A stretch of DNA of 64,000 nt, from positions 1-64,000 of IMG/VR virus record IMGVR_UViG_3300021468_000001; one strand, 5' to 3'. Shown here one piece after another: positions 1-6,626 of the stretch; the first letter of the stretch is position 1; every line of letters begins with the position of its first letter. A model generated the notes under the pieces. That model ran no database searches. It was given only the letters and a program-made list of their open reading frames with translations, and was not told where the DNA came from. Source of the DNA: a virus. Both the position numbers and the translations under genes were made by a program.

Positions 1-142
1 TTCCCATCTCGAACTCGCCGCACTTGCCCCACAACGTAAATCTTTCGTCAGGATACTCTTCGTAAACAACGTCCATCAATTCTTGATATTTCCATACCTT
101 GCCACATCCGATACACCGCACTTCTGGTGGCAGGAACGTCAT
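1..142 (-). CDS. Partial zinc-binding small protein (left edge)
   Basis: The first 47 codons of a minus-strand gene that runs off the left edge. I translated it directly from the sequence. It starts at an ATG overlapping the TGA of the preceding gene (ATGA), which implies translational coupling. A CxxC pair (CIGC) lies at about residues 10-13 and a further Cys at about 39 (GKCGEF), so a small zinc ribbon is plausible. Two other zinc-ribbon proteins lie at 2104-2445 and 2948-3316, but I see no clear homology to them. Function unknown. Confidence 0.55.
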   Translation of the reverse strand, partial: MTFLPPEVRCIGCGKVWKYQELMDVVYEEYPDERFTLWGKCGEFEMG

Positions 143-396
143 TTCTCACTTCCCAAAACGGCCATCTTCTTTATTTCTTGCCTACGCAATTTGGACATTG
201 CTTCGCCACGCGACCATCCCCAAGCCCAAGATTCGATAGGGTTGTCAATTCGTGCCGCGACCCATGCTATCTTTTTCCGCAACGGATTAGGGTCCACGAC
301 TAAAGAATAAATGGCGATGTTAAATTGCTTGCGCCGACCATCCGCCATCGCAAAAGATATTTTCGCGACATGACTCATTCCCTGTTTTTGCTTCAT
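139..396 (-). CDS. Small protein, unknown; WAWG-type motif
   Basis: 85 aa. The start at 396 is preceded by GGAGAGG about five bases upstream. The C-terminal half (WAWGWSRGEAMSKLRR) resembles the C-terminal half of the 89-aa protein at 12739-13008 (VWAWGYSREEVIRKLKRR), so the two look like diverged paralogues. The C-terminus is basic and helical. No membrane segment or enzymatic motif is seen. It is the second-to-last gene of the early array visible here and is coupled by ATGA to the next gene. Confidence 0.6.
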   Translation of the reverse strand: MKQKQGMSHVAKISFAMADGRRKQFNIAIYSLVVDPNPLRKKIAWVAARIDNPIESWAWGWSRGEAMSKLRRQEIKKMAVLGSEK

Positions 397-507
397 GCTT
401 TCCTCTCCAAAACGGCCTCAAAAGCGGGGCAAAGGGCGGCCCGTGAGCGTGGCGTGAGGAAGGCCGCCCCGCCCCTACCCCAGCGGGGAGGCCGGTTTCC
501 GCCGGGG
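397..507. repeat. GC-rich imperfect palindromes between genes (REP-like)
   Basis: This 111-base gap has no convincing gene. It holds GGGCGGCC paired with GGCCGCCC (around 437-465) and CCCCAGCGGGG / CCGGTTTCCGCCGG (around 478-506). The strings TAGGGGCGG (here as its complement) and GGGGAGGCC recur in the gap at 5068-5118. A related GGGCGGGGCGACCC palindrome sits at 6022-6083. There is no clear T-run, so these are not standard terminators. Confidence 0.5.
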
Positions 508-816
508 CTATTTCTTCGCATTGTTATCTCCCCCGTCAACGCGCCGAATCAGGCGAATGGTCGAGCAAGTCACAGAAGCGGGGACTGCTGGCATAGTTGC
601 TTCCGCAACTGCCCGCGGTAACCGCTTGCCCTGTCTTTTGCATCTCCAAAATATCCGCGTCATTTTGGGGTCCCAGTTCGCGTCAGGCAATACGTTTTTT
701 ATGTACTTAACCCCTTTTGCTTCCGCTTCCCATATTTCTGCATCTCGCGCCATATATCCCGCCCAATACCTTGCCCATCCCTTACTCCAAAAGGCAAAAA
801 AAGTCTCCATCTTCAT
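508..816 (-). CDS. Small basic protein, unknown
   Basis: 102 aa. The start at 816 has AGGTGG upstream. The N-terminus is aromatic and tryptophan-rich (FFAFWSKGWARYWAGYMARDAEIW) and the C-terminal half is basic (RLPRAVAE, STIRLIRRVDGG). I do not recognise the family. It overlaps the tiny gene at 782-934 and is separated from the next gene by palindromic DNA. A DNA- or membrane-associated role would be a guess. Confidence 0.5.
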   Translation of the reverse strand: MKMETFFAFWSKGWARYWAGYMARDAEIWEAEAKGVKYIKNVLPDANWDPKMTRIFWRCKRQGKRLPRAVAEATMPAVPASVTCSTIRLIRRVDGGDNNAKK

Positions 817-934
817 CTGCGCACTTCCACCTTCGGCGTGGAAATCTTTTTCTGAAAGGGGGCGGCGTAAAATACGAATATAACCCCTTTCCCATTTTCC
901 GCAGTAACTTGTAAACCTTTTTCACTTCAGACAT
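782..934 (-). CDS. Tiny basic ORF between two genes
   Basis: 50 aa, translated directly. Its ATG (934) overlaps the end of the upstream gene by eight bases and its end overlaps the next gene by 35 bases. It fills the only gap between 817 and 926 on this strand. The sequence is lysine/arginine-rich (MSEVKKVYKLLRKMGKG, PFRKRFPRRRWKC). The ribosome site is weak, so it may not be expressed. Confidence 0.35.
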   Translation of the reverse strand: MSEVKKVYKLLRKMGKGLYSYFTPPPFRKRFPRRRWKCADEDGDFFCLLE

Positions 935-1250
935 CACGGCTTCTCCAGTCTGGCATCTCGTCCCACGTTCTCCCGTCGAGTTCTCGTTTCATGGTTGGTC
1001 TTCTACGCATCGGGCCGCCAGTAATACTTTTCGGCGAGGTGCGGGAATATCGCCGCCGCAAAGTCGCGCGAAACCACTTTGCCGTTGTCGAAAGCGTTGC
1101 GTCCAACTTTGCTCTCCAGTCAGAGAGGATTTGCGCTTCCCAAAGCGGCGTATCGCCCTTGAACTTCTCGCCCCAAACCATCGCCACGGCGACAATATCT
1201 GGTGCGATGGCGCGCACCCATATCTCCGTCACTTCTAATGCTTCTGACAT
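927..1250 (-). CDS. Small protein, unknown
   Basis: 107 aa. The start at 1250 follows GGAGGCCAACAA, a variant of the array's standard ribosome site. The N-terminal half (VTEIWVRAIAPDIVAVAMVW) looks like a compact alpha/beta segment. The C-terminal half is arginine-rich and low in structure. It overlaps the next upstream gene by 16 bases. I do not recognise a family. Confidence 0.55.
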   Translation of the reverse strand: MSEALEVTEIWVRAIAPDIVAVAMVWGEKFKGDTPLWEAQILSDWRAKLDATLSTTAKWFRATLRRRYSRTSPKSITGGPMRRRPTMKRELDGRTWDEMPDWRSRDV

Positions 1251-1654
1251 TTGTTGGCCTCCTTCAAAATCTCCATTATATGAAGAAATGCCTCGTCGGA
1301 ATACCAGTCCTGTCTATAGTATAACAACAACGCCATGTAGTCCACAAGGTCGTCGAAGCGCCCTTCCAGAAACGCATAAACGGCACGCCGCGCATATCCC
1401 AAAAACAAGCCTCCCTCATCTCCCCAAGGCCATACGCCTTGCTTTACCGCTTGCAGCCATTTTGCTGCATATTTGCGACGCCGTGGGTCCGCCGCACCTA
1501 AGTTAACCTTGCGTTGGTTGAATTTCAAAAGCATGGCTTCATATGCGTTTTCTTTTTCCCAACGCTTCCACCGCCATTCTGTCACGCCTGCCAACAACGC
1601 GGCTGTTCTTTGCGATATGCCAAGTAGTTGTCTTGTCTTTATGACTTCATTCAC
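1235..1654 (-). CDS. HTH protein (Xre/Cro-like N-terminus)
   Basis: 139 aa from a GTG start at 1654, chosen because GAGGAGGCCAAAGA lies immediately upstream. Residues about 6-33 (TRQLLGISQRTAALLAG..WRWKRWEKE) fit a Cro/C1-type helix-turn-helix. The C-terminal part (RRRKYAAKWLQAVKQG.. to the end) is homologous to the whole 93-aa protein at 3780-4061 (RRRKYATQWLRKIKRW..). This protein may therefore be that domain fused to a DNA-binding domain. It is probably a regulator, but the target is unknown. Confidence 0.6.
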   Translation of the reverse strand: MNEVIKTRQLLGISQRTAALLAGVTEWRWKRWEKENAYEAMLLKFNQRKVNLGAADPRRRKYAAKWLQAVKQGVWPWGDEGGLFLGYARRAVYAFLEGRFDDLVDYMALLLYYRQDWYSDEAFLHIMEILKEANKCQKH

Positions 1655-1841
1655 TCTTTGGCCTCCTCTTTCGTTTTCCTGAAGGTTTGAACCCGATACG
1701 CTGTTCCACCTTGCACTTCTTCGCCAGCTTTTCGTAGATTCTCGCCGCTTCACGGTAGCGATTGGCCGCCTCTATACAACATTCAGCAGCCTCTTCTAGA
1801 CATTCGACAGGATCCTTTTCTTCTTCCTTTTGCTCATTCAT
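1647..1841 (-). CDS. Cys-containing coiled-coil small protein
   Basis: 64 aa. The start at 1841 follows GAGGAGGCTGAA. An acidic N-terminus (MNEQKEEEKDP) precedes an alanine-rich helix with three cysteines (CLEEAAECCIEAANRYREAA) and a basic tail (GKRKRRPKSE). The tail-coding DNA is also the ribosome site of the next gene. A shortened relative seems to be fused ahead of the gene at 11808-12092 (see findings). Function unknown. Confidence 0.55.
   Translation of the reverse strand: MNEQKEEEKDPVECLEEAAECCIEAANRYREAARIYEKLAKKCKVEQRIGFKPSGKRKRRPKSE
1663..1685. repeat. 23-bp direct repeat, copy 1
   Basis: The string CTCCTCTTTCGTTTTCCTGAAGG is identical at 12101-12123 on the same strand. Both copies sit at the junction between a gene beginning MNEQ and the gene after it, and both supply the ribosome site (GAGGAG on the minus strand). 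It marks an old duplication or recombination joint. Confidence 0.75.
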
Positions 1842-1851
1842 TTCAGCCTCC

Positions 1852-2088
1852 TCACAGATACTCACAGTTAGTATCAGGAATTTCCTCGCCTAATCGCTCT
1901 GCCTCCATCTTTTCCCAAAGGCAGTCCGCTTTTCGGATCCAGTTAGGGCACGTGTTTGCTTCTATCTCAAGGACTTCCTCTATGAATTTCTTTGCTTTGC
2001 GAAAGGGGATGCCGCGCAACAAAAATATGTTCATGGTTTCTGTTACATCGACTTTAACCCAAACCCTTCTGGTCCGAGACTTCCTCAT
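1852..2088 (-). CDS. Small protein, unknown
   Basis: 78 aa. The start at 2088 follows AAGGAGGCCAAA. A basic start (MRKSRTRRVWVKVDV) is followed by a hydrophobic stretch (TMNIFLLRGIPF) and an acidic helical C-terminus with cysteines (NTCPNWIRKADC, DTNCEYL). The fold is not recognised. Confidence 0.55.
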   Translation of the reverse strand: MRKSRTRRVWVKVDVTETMNIFLLRGIPFRKAKKFIEEVLEIEANTCPNWIRKADCLWEKMEAERLGEEIPDTNCEYL

Positions 2089-2103
2089 TTTGGCCTCCTT
2101 CAA

Positions 2104-2445
2104 TCAATAAAAAGAAACGAGGATTTTCTCCCAATCGCCAATTGGGGCAGCGATGAGGATTTGCCCGCATTTCTCACAGATACCAAACCAACAATGTATT
2201 TTGTAGGGCCCTGTTTTTATTGTATGCCTTTCCAGTGTTACATACGAAAGAGGGAGGGACGGTTCGTAGTCTGGCACCCTTTCGGGACATTGTGGACATA
2301 GGAAAAGAAGTTTGTCTTCAGGAAAAACATCTTGCTCCGCCTTCTTTACGTCATACGGGTTTAATCCCCCAATTTGCTCCATCGTTGGCCTTCCGTGGAA
2401 ATGCCGGGCGTTCCACTGCTTGGAGTAACGCAACTCGATTTTCAT
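2104..2445 (-). CDS. Zinc-ribbon protein, paralogue of 2948-3316
   Basis: 113 aa. The start at 2445 follows GAGGAGGCCGGAGA. Two cysteine pairs, CPQCP (about residue 50) and CEKCGQ (about 90), are separated by about 40 residues of beta-type sequence. The gene at 2948 has the same layout (CPVCP .. CGRCGQ), so the two are paralogues flanking the HEAT-repeat gene. It probably binds one zinc and may contact nucleic acid or protein. No catalytic motif is seen. Confidence 0.65.
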   Translation of the reverse strand: MKIELRYSKQWNARHFHGRPTMEQIGGLNPYDVKKAEQDVFPEDKLLFLCPQCPERVPDYEPSLPLSYVTLERHTIKTGPYKIHCWFGICEKCGQILIAAPIGDWEKILVSFY

Positions 2446-2951
2446 TCTCCGGCCTCCTCGTTTATTTTCGCAATCGCGCGGCGCATTCGCCTAAGGGTCT
2501 CACTGTCCCATTCGCTTTTTGCGGCCTCGGCGAGTGGCTTGATAGCGCGCTTATCTCCAATTCTCCCAAGCGCTATTGCAGCACCCCAGCGAACAAACTC
2601 GTGCTCATCCTTCAACGCTTCGATGAGCGGCACAACCGCGCGCCTGTCGCCGATTTCGCCGAGCGCCAGTGCGACTGCTCCGCGGACCCGAACTTCCAGG
2701 TCTTTTAATTTTCCTATCAGCGGACGAATCGCGTGCCTATCCTTGATTTTACCGAGCGCATGGGCCGATATGCTCCGGACAAAACCATCGGTATCTTCCA
2801 ATAGCCTTTTGATAAGGGGCTTCACAAAGTGCTTGTCGCCAACTTCGCAGGTTCTATATATCTCTAAAACAGCCTTCGTCCGATTTTGAACGTCAACATC
2901 TTCGAGCATTCTGATAAGTTTTTCGGCATTCTCTTCACTTCGCTCGCTCAT
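2442..2951 (-). CDS. HEAT-repeat protein
   Basis: 169 aa. The start at 2951 follows GAGGAGGCCGAACG. It contains at least four HEAT/PBS-lyase-type repeats of about 30 residues, each with the signature 'D..V....A.ALG.IGD.RA..PLI..L' (for example VRGAVALALGEIGDRRAVVPLI and VRWGAAIALGRIGDKRAIKPLA). Such proteins form a curved scaffold for protein-protein contacts and have no catalytic activity. A second HEAT protein lies at 10380-10952. The C-terminus (NEEAGE) is encoded by the next gene's ribosome site. Confidence 0.85.
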   Translation of the reverse strand: MSERSEENAEKLIRMLEDVDVQNRTKAVLEIYRTCEVGDKHFVKPLIKRLLEDTDGFVRSISAHALGKIKDRHAIRPLIGKLKDLEVRVRGAVALALGEIGDRRAVVPLIEALKDEHEFVRWGAAIALGRIGDKRAIKPLAEAAKSEWDSETLRRMRRAIAKINEEAGE

Positions 2952-3316
2952 CGTTCGGCCTCCTCTAACCCCCAAAGCCACCGGAACCATCTATCTTCTT
3001 CCATACGCTGAATTGCAAGAGCCTCAAAGTATGTGTTCACTTCTGACCAATCAAAATAAGCAACCGTCGTTTGGCCGCACCTCCCACAGGCGCCAATCCA
3101 AATTGATATCGGCAGGTCTTTTGTGGGAACAAGGAATCTACGTTCCTTCATCTCAACAATGCTTTCCACGAGACTGTCAGGCGGCTCGCTCTCACCGATA
3201 AACAAGTAAGGGCAAACAGGACACGGCACTTTGATGACAGAGTTTCTGGGGACCGTTATTTGCCATGCGTGCTTTTTGTCAGGAATCGTTGCGACTTCTA
3301 ACTCGACTACGTTCAT
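2948..3316 (-). CDS. Zinc-ribbon protein, paralogue of 2104-2445
   Basis: 122 aa. The start at 3316 follows GAGGAGGCCGAAGA. CPVCP lies at about residues 32-36 and CGRCGQ at about 76-81, with a tryptophan-rich C-terminal helix (EEDRWFRWLWGLEEAER). It is the sister of the protein at 2104. It ends in EEAER, encoded by the extended ribosome site of the HEAT gene and overlapping its start. Function unknown. Confidence 0.65.
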   Translation of the reverse strand: MNVVELEVATIPDKKHAWQITVPRNSVIKVPCPVCPYLFIGESEPPDSLVESIVEMKERRFLVPTKDLPISIWIGACGRCGQTTVAYFDWSEVNTYFEALAIQRMEEDRWFRWLWGLEEAER

Positions 3317-3780
3317 TCTTCGGCCTCCTCATCTGCCTTCACAACCAGAATAAATCCCCACGCCGCCAGCACCAGCACGCCTATCACAACCGGCCACCAC
3401 CACGTCGCCCTGCCGAGCGAAGCCATGACTGCAAGCGTGAACGTGGCCACAGGCCCCAGCACCACGGCGAAGAGCGCCACAAAGACAAGTAGCATCCGCC
3501 AGAGAATCCAAGCGGTGGCGTTAAAACGGCTCATGGGAAAGTCCCTCGAAACCAGCCATACTCCGCTACTCTGGCGTTTGAGATACACGATTAAAATTAG
3601 CGACCATGCCGCTGCCACAATTGCACCTGTCGCAACTGGCCACCACCATATTACATTATCAAGTGCGGCCAGAACGATAAGTGCAACAGTAAGAAGTGGG
3701 CCAAACGTAGCGCAAAGCAGAACCACAACGAGGAGCATTATTCCGATAGCCCACGCCACGCCACTAAGGAATTTACCCAT
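3313..3780 (-). CDS. Membrane protein with internal duplication
   Basis: 155 aa. The ATG at 3780 (TGATG overlap with the upstream stop) was chosen over the GTG one codon earlier. It has four hydrophobic segments arranged as two copies of one unit: 'GPLLTVALIVLAAL..WWWPVATGAIVAAAWSLILIVY' and 'GPVATFTLAVMASL..WWWPVVIGVLVLAAWGFILVV'. A short loop (KRQSSGVWLVSRDFPMSRF) separates them. It is an inner-membrane protein of unknown role. Superinfection exclusion or a host membrane effect would be typical guesses for such phage proteins. Confidence 0.7.
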   Translation of the reverse strand: MGKFLSGVAWAIGIMLLVVVLLCATFGPLLTVALIVLAALDNVIWWWPVATGAIVAAAWSLILIVYLKRQSSGVWLVSRDFPMSRFNATAWILWRMLLVFVALFAVVLGPVATFTLAVMASLGRATWWWPVVIGVLVLAAWGFILVVKADEEAEE

Positions 3781-4061
3781 CACCGCTCTCCTCCAAATAA
3801 ACTGTGATTTGATTTTCCCAAAATATCGAGACCTGCATCAATCATATCGCAATGATGGCCAGACCTGCTTGCTAAAATCATCATCCACGTTACTGCCCCT
3901 AAGAGGCTATCTTTCTGTCCAGCCAAGAGTGCCCTAACTGCAACTTTAGATAGCGCACGAACCTCGCGCTCTTCTTTCGTTCCGTTAGGACGCATCCATC
4001 GTTTTATTTTCCGCAACCATTGCGTTGCGTATTTCCGGCGCCGGGCGATTGTTTTTAGCAT
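3780..4061 (-). CDS. Small helical protein, paralogue of 1235-1654 C-terminus
   Basis: 93 aa. The start at 4061 follows GAGGAGGTAATAG and overlaps the end of the methyltransferase gene by seven bases. It begins with RRRKYATQWLRKIKRW, matching the second half of the HTH protein at 1235-1654. It therefore represents that domain without a DNA-binding part. A pair consisting of a full regulator and a lone domain can imply dimer competition, but this is inference only. Confidence 0.6.
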   Translation of the reverse strand: MLKTIARRRKYATQWLRKIKRWMRPNGTKEEREVRALSKVAVRALLAGQKDSLLGAVTWMMILASRSGHHCDMIDAGLDILGKSNHSLFGGER

Positions 4062-5047
4062 CTATTACCTCCTCTTTTCGCAAATGGGAGCGGAGGTGCA
4101 GTTGTTGCAACCCTCCATCTCGCAAACTTTACCGTTTCAGGATTCAATTCGATTCCGATAAAATGACGCCCGAGGCGCTTTGCGACCGCAGCCACCGTTC
4201 CAGATCCGATGAATGGATCAAGCACGACTCCACCCGGTGGGGATCCTGCAAGAATTGCAGGCTCAACGAGTTTTTCCGGGAATGCCGTAAGATGTAAGCT
4301 AAAAGATTTTGCCGGAGGTATCGTCCAAACATCTCCTGGGTTCTTGCCTTTCTGCCCCGGCTTTTCGCCAATCGGGACTCCACCACTATCATGCCGTTCT
4401 TTTTCTGCGGAACTTGCTTTTGCCCCAACAAGTTTTGCTCCCCGCCTTTTGCTCTTTGCCTCACGAACACGATAATTGAATTTTGCAGGCCCAGTTTTAT
4501 GAGGTACGCGGATGGCGTCCAGGTCGAAATAATATCGAGGATTCTTAGCGAAAAGAATAAATGGTTCCCAGGTTACTGCGAGACGGTCTCGTACTGATTC
4601 CGGTATTGGATTGGGTTTTCTCCATACAATCCAATTCCGCAAAGTCCATCCTAGGCGGTCCACCATCGCAATTGAGAAACGTTGTGGAATTTGTAAAAGA
4701 CACTTTGGCTGATGCTTGCGAATCCTTGCTTTTGGCGGATTGTCGGGATGGTAGTCTTCGTTCGCCCACGATCTTGATATTCCCTTCCCGCCACCAGAAG
4801 CATACGTATCGCCAATATTGACCCAGCAAGTACCGGAGTCTTTTAACGCCCTCCTAACTTCGGCAAAGATTTCGATTAGTCGATCAATATACTCACCAAT
4901 CGATCCTTCAAGCCCTAATTGCCCATCCACTCCGTAGTCGCGCTGCGAAAAATACGGCGGTGACGTGATTACGCAATCAACGCTTTCACTAGGAACCTGC
5001 TCCATGATCTCTAACGCATCGCCCTGATAAATTGTGTCCAGTTCCAT
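4055..5047 (-). CDS. DNA methyltransferase (N4-C/N6-A, TSPPY type)
   Basis: 330 aa. The start at 5047 follows GAGAGGA. The catalytic motif TSPPY is at about residues 29-33 (CVITSPPYFSQRDYG). The AdoMet-binding motif lies near the C-terminus (VVLDPFIGSGTVAAVAKRLGRHFIGIELNPE). The order IV then I marks the beta class, which methylates exocyclic amino groups of adenine or cytosine in DNA. No restriction enzyme is adjacent, so it is probably an orphan phage methylase that protects the genome against host restriction (inference). The recognition site cannot be read from sequence. The last residues (PPLPFAKRGGNRC) look like a non-conserved tail. Confidence 0.9.
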   Translation of the reverse strand: MELDTIYQGDALEIMEQVPSESVDCVITSPPYFSQRDYGVDGQLGLEGSIGEYIDRLIEIFAEVRRALKDSGTCWVNIGDTYASGGGKGISRSWANEDYHPDNPPKARIRKHQPKCLLQIPQRFSIAMVDRLGWTLRNWIVWRKPNPIPESVRDRLAVTWEPFILFAKNPRYYFDLDAIRVPHKTGPAKFNYRVREAKSKRRGAKLVGAKASSAEKERHDSGGVPIGEKPGQKGKNPGDVWTIPPAKSFSLHLTAFPEKLVEPAILAGSPPGGVVLDPFIGSGTVAAVAKRLGRHFIGIELNPETVKFARWRVATTAPPLPFAKRGGNRC

Positions 5048-5067
5048 AATTCATTCCTCTCAATTCG

Positions 5068-5118
5068 GGTAGGGGCGGCTGCTTAACCGCCCCCACCCTG
5101 CGCGCCGGTGGGGAGGCC
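5068..5118. repeat. GC-rich palindrome overlapping gene end (REP-like)
   Basis: GGTAGGGGCGG (5068-5078), an 8-base loop, then CCGCCCCCACC (5087-5097): an 11-bp stem with one mismatch. A second GC-rich stretch ending GGTGGGGAGGCC follows. It overlaps the last codons of the 97-aa gene at 5083. It shares strings with the gap at 397-507. There is no T-run after it on the minus strand. Confidence 0.55.
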
Positions 5119-5376
5119 ATCCACCGACGAACTTACTATCGGTACTAGAAATAAAAACTTCTTCTGCTTTACAGCAATCTTGGCAATTCGCTTTGCGATA
5201 ACGCCCCCAACCTTACAATACTCATTTACAAGAGTTGCTACCACTTTCTCAACCGATTTTTCAGACACTTTCAAACTCGCAACGCATTCTCCCTCGCGTT
5301 TTATCCTTATATTTATAGCCGCATACCACTTCTCGATCTCTATTTCCCACCGAACACCAGACAATCCTTCTTTCAA
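5083..5376 (-). CDS. Small protein, unknown
   Basis: 97 aa from a TTG at 5376, which overlaps the upstream TGA (ATTGA) and has GGGGAGG about eight bases upstream. The sequence alternates beta and helix (WEIEIEKWYAAINIRIKREGECVASLKVSEKSVEKVVATLV), as in a small alpha/beta domain. Its last codons (GLPTGAQGGGG) are formed by the palindromic element, so the natural C-terminus may have been altered by insertion of that element. Confidence 0.55.
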   Translation of the reverse strand: MKEGLSGVRWEIEIEKWYAAINIRIKREGECVASLKVSEKSVEKVVATLVNEYCKVGGVIAKRIAKIAVKQKKFLFLVPIVSSSVDGLPTGAQGGGG

Positions 5377-5747
5377 TCTTCGTCCTCCCCATACAGCGTT
5401 GATAAGTGGAACTTCACATCCTCAAGCATTCTATCCGCCAAAAAATCCGAAGGCGAAACCCAACTTCCTTCATTCTTCTTTCTCTGCTGGTTGTTCGCTC
5501 GCCATTCTCTTGCAAGGTCGCAATGGCAAATTGAAAAAGCCTTCGGTGCAATCCTATGCGCGAGTTCATTGGCGGCATCTCTTGTGTCCTTGCCAATCGC
5601 AAAAAGATTCGATGGAGCACTTAGCGCAACGATGAACACAAAGTTTTCAAATTCAAATACTGCAATTTTGAACTGGCCTCTTCTTGAACATGCAGGACAT
5701 TGTACACTGATCCAATCTACCTTTGATGAAACAACATTCGGCTGCAT
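5373..5747 (-). CDS. Small Cys-pair protein, unknown
   Basis: 124 aa. The start at 5747 follows GGAGGTTGCCAGTAA. CPACSRRGQF at about residue 18 is a single CxxC pair, and further cysteines lie at SICHCDL. The C-terminal half is helical and charged. It may be a half zinc ribbon. Family unknown. Confidence 0.55.
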   Translation of the reverse strand: MQPNVVSSKVDWISVQCPACSRRGQFKIAVFEFENFVFIVALSAPSNLFAIGKDTRDAANELAHRIAPKAFSICHCDLAREWRANNQQRKKNEGSWVSPSDFLADRMLEDVKFHLSTLYGEDED

Positions 5748-5993
5748 TTACTGGCAACCTCCTATCAGAAAGAGAAAGAAGCAGAGACAAATAAAGGCGA
5801 ACGGCAGCATGATTATAAAAGTAAGCCAAAGAACCCCATGAGCTGCGAGAGGCACGCGGTCCTCAAACTGGACGGGCTCGTAGTAACGTTCACCTCGCGA
5901 CCAATGCCGTCGTGGACGCTTCGAGTATCTCGGTCTTTCTCTTTCTGATCGTAACCGCCTCGGGTAAGATCGCCTTGGATAATTTCGTCTCAC
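5748..5993 (-). CDS. Arg-rich protein with C-terminal membrane anchor
   Basis: 81 aa from a GTG at 5993, with GGAGGTC upstream. The first 40 residues are extremely arginine-rich with Tyr/Pro (MRRNYPRRSYPRRLRSERERPRYSKRPRRHW..). The last 30 form one hydrophobic segment (VLWLTFIIMLPFAFICLCFFLFLIGG). It is the first gene after the terminator-like hairpin at 6017-6091. This looks like a tail-anchored protein with a cytoplasmic RNA/DNA-binding arm; function unknown. Confidence 0.55.
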   Translation of the reverse strand: MRRNYPRRSYPRRLRSERERPRYSKRPRRHWSRGERYYEPVQFEDRVPLAAHGVLWLTFIIMLPFAFICLCFFLFLIGGCQ

Positions 5994-6016
5994 AACAAGA
6001 CCTCCAACTAGTTTGT

Positions 6017-6091
6017 AAAAACGGGCGGGGCGACCCTAAGTGGGTGAGGTGGTGATGCCAAAAGAAAGGAATCGCCCCGCCGCATTTTTTT
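6017..6091. terminator. Bidirectional terminator-like hairpin
   Basis: GCGGGGCGA (6025-6033) pairs with TCGCCCCGC (6072-6080) across a 38-base loop. Five T follow on the minus strand (complement of 6017-6021) and seven T on the plus strand (6085-6091). The T-run starts just past the stop of the ERCC4 nuclease gene. The loop is long for an intrinsic terminator, so it could instead be a REP-like element related to 397-507 and 5068-5118. Confidence 0.5.
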
Positions 6092-6624
6092 CAAATCCAT
6101 TCTCCGTCTACGTCCCTTACTTGCTTTATAACTAGTTCGAGCGCTTTCAAAAACGCACCTTTCGCATCTTCTCTGCTAGGCATAAAGAGAAATGGAATGC
6201 CAAAGCAAACATGCCACGAAACAATTGAGCCCCAAATCGCAGTCTGCCGAATGGCCCTTCCAGTAGTTGCGGCAATAAGAGAACTAAGAGAGAACTCGCA
6301 AATCACACAGCGAAACTCAAACTTCTGAAGCCTACGGAGTTCGTTTTCCCATCTATTGCGCTCTGGCCCGATCATCGAAAGAAACTCATTGGGGCTTCCT
6401 TTTCGCTCGATAGCAAAAACGTTGCGTAGGTCAAGGTCGCCAACAATTGCTGAATAGTCTCCCGTTTCAAGCCGCACTTTTCTTGATAGCGAAAATCCCC
6501 ACGGATCTTGTTCTCTTTCATCAATCAATACAATTGCGCTGTCGATCAACCGCTTCACCGTTTTTGTTCGCGGCTCGCTGAAAAGGCTTGTACCCCAATC
6601 TTTTGACCAATCAACTCTTGGCAT
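6091..6624 (-). CDS. ERCC4-type (XPF-family) nuclease
   Basis: 177 aa. The start at 6624 follows GAGGGATAAAG. The motif set of the ERCC4 nuclease domain is visible: VLIDEREQDPWGF (about residue 32), ETGDYSAIVGD (about 53), AIERKGSPNEFLSMIG (about 71) and RWENELRRLQKF (about 91). Together these supply the D..ER..GD..ERK active site. Such enzymes cut branched or flapped DNA near ds/ss junctions. The protein is a stand-alone nuclease domain with no HhH or helicase part. It is encoded just before an XPB-like helicase, which suggests a joint role in repair, fork processing or recombination. Confidence 0.88.
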   Translation of the reverse strand: MPRVDWSKDWGTSLFSEPRTKTVKRLIDSAIVLIDEREQDPWGFSLSRKVRLETGDYSAIVGDLDLRNVFAIERKGSPNEFLSMIGPERNRWENELRRLQKFEFRCVICEFSLSSLIAATTGRAIRQTAIWGSIVSWHVCFGIPFLFMPSREDAKGAFLKALELVIKQVRDVDGEWI

Positions 6625-6626
6625 CT

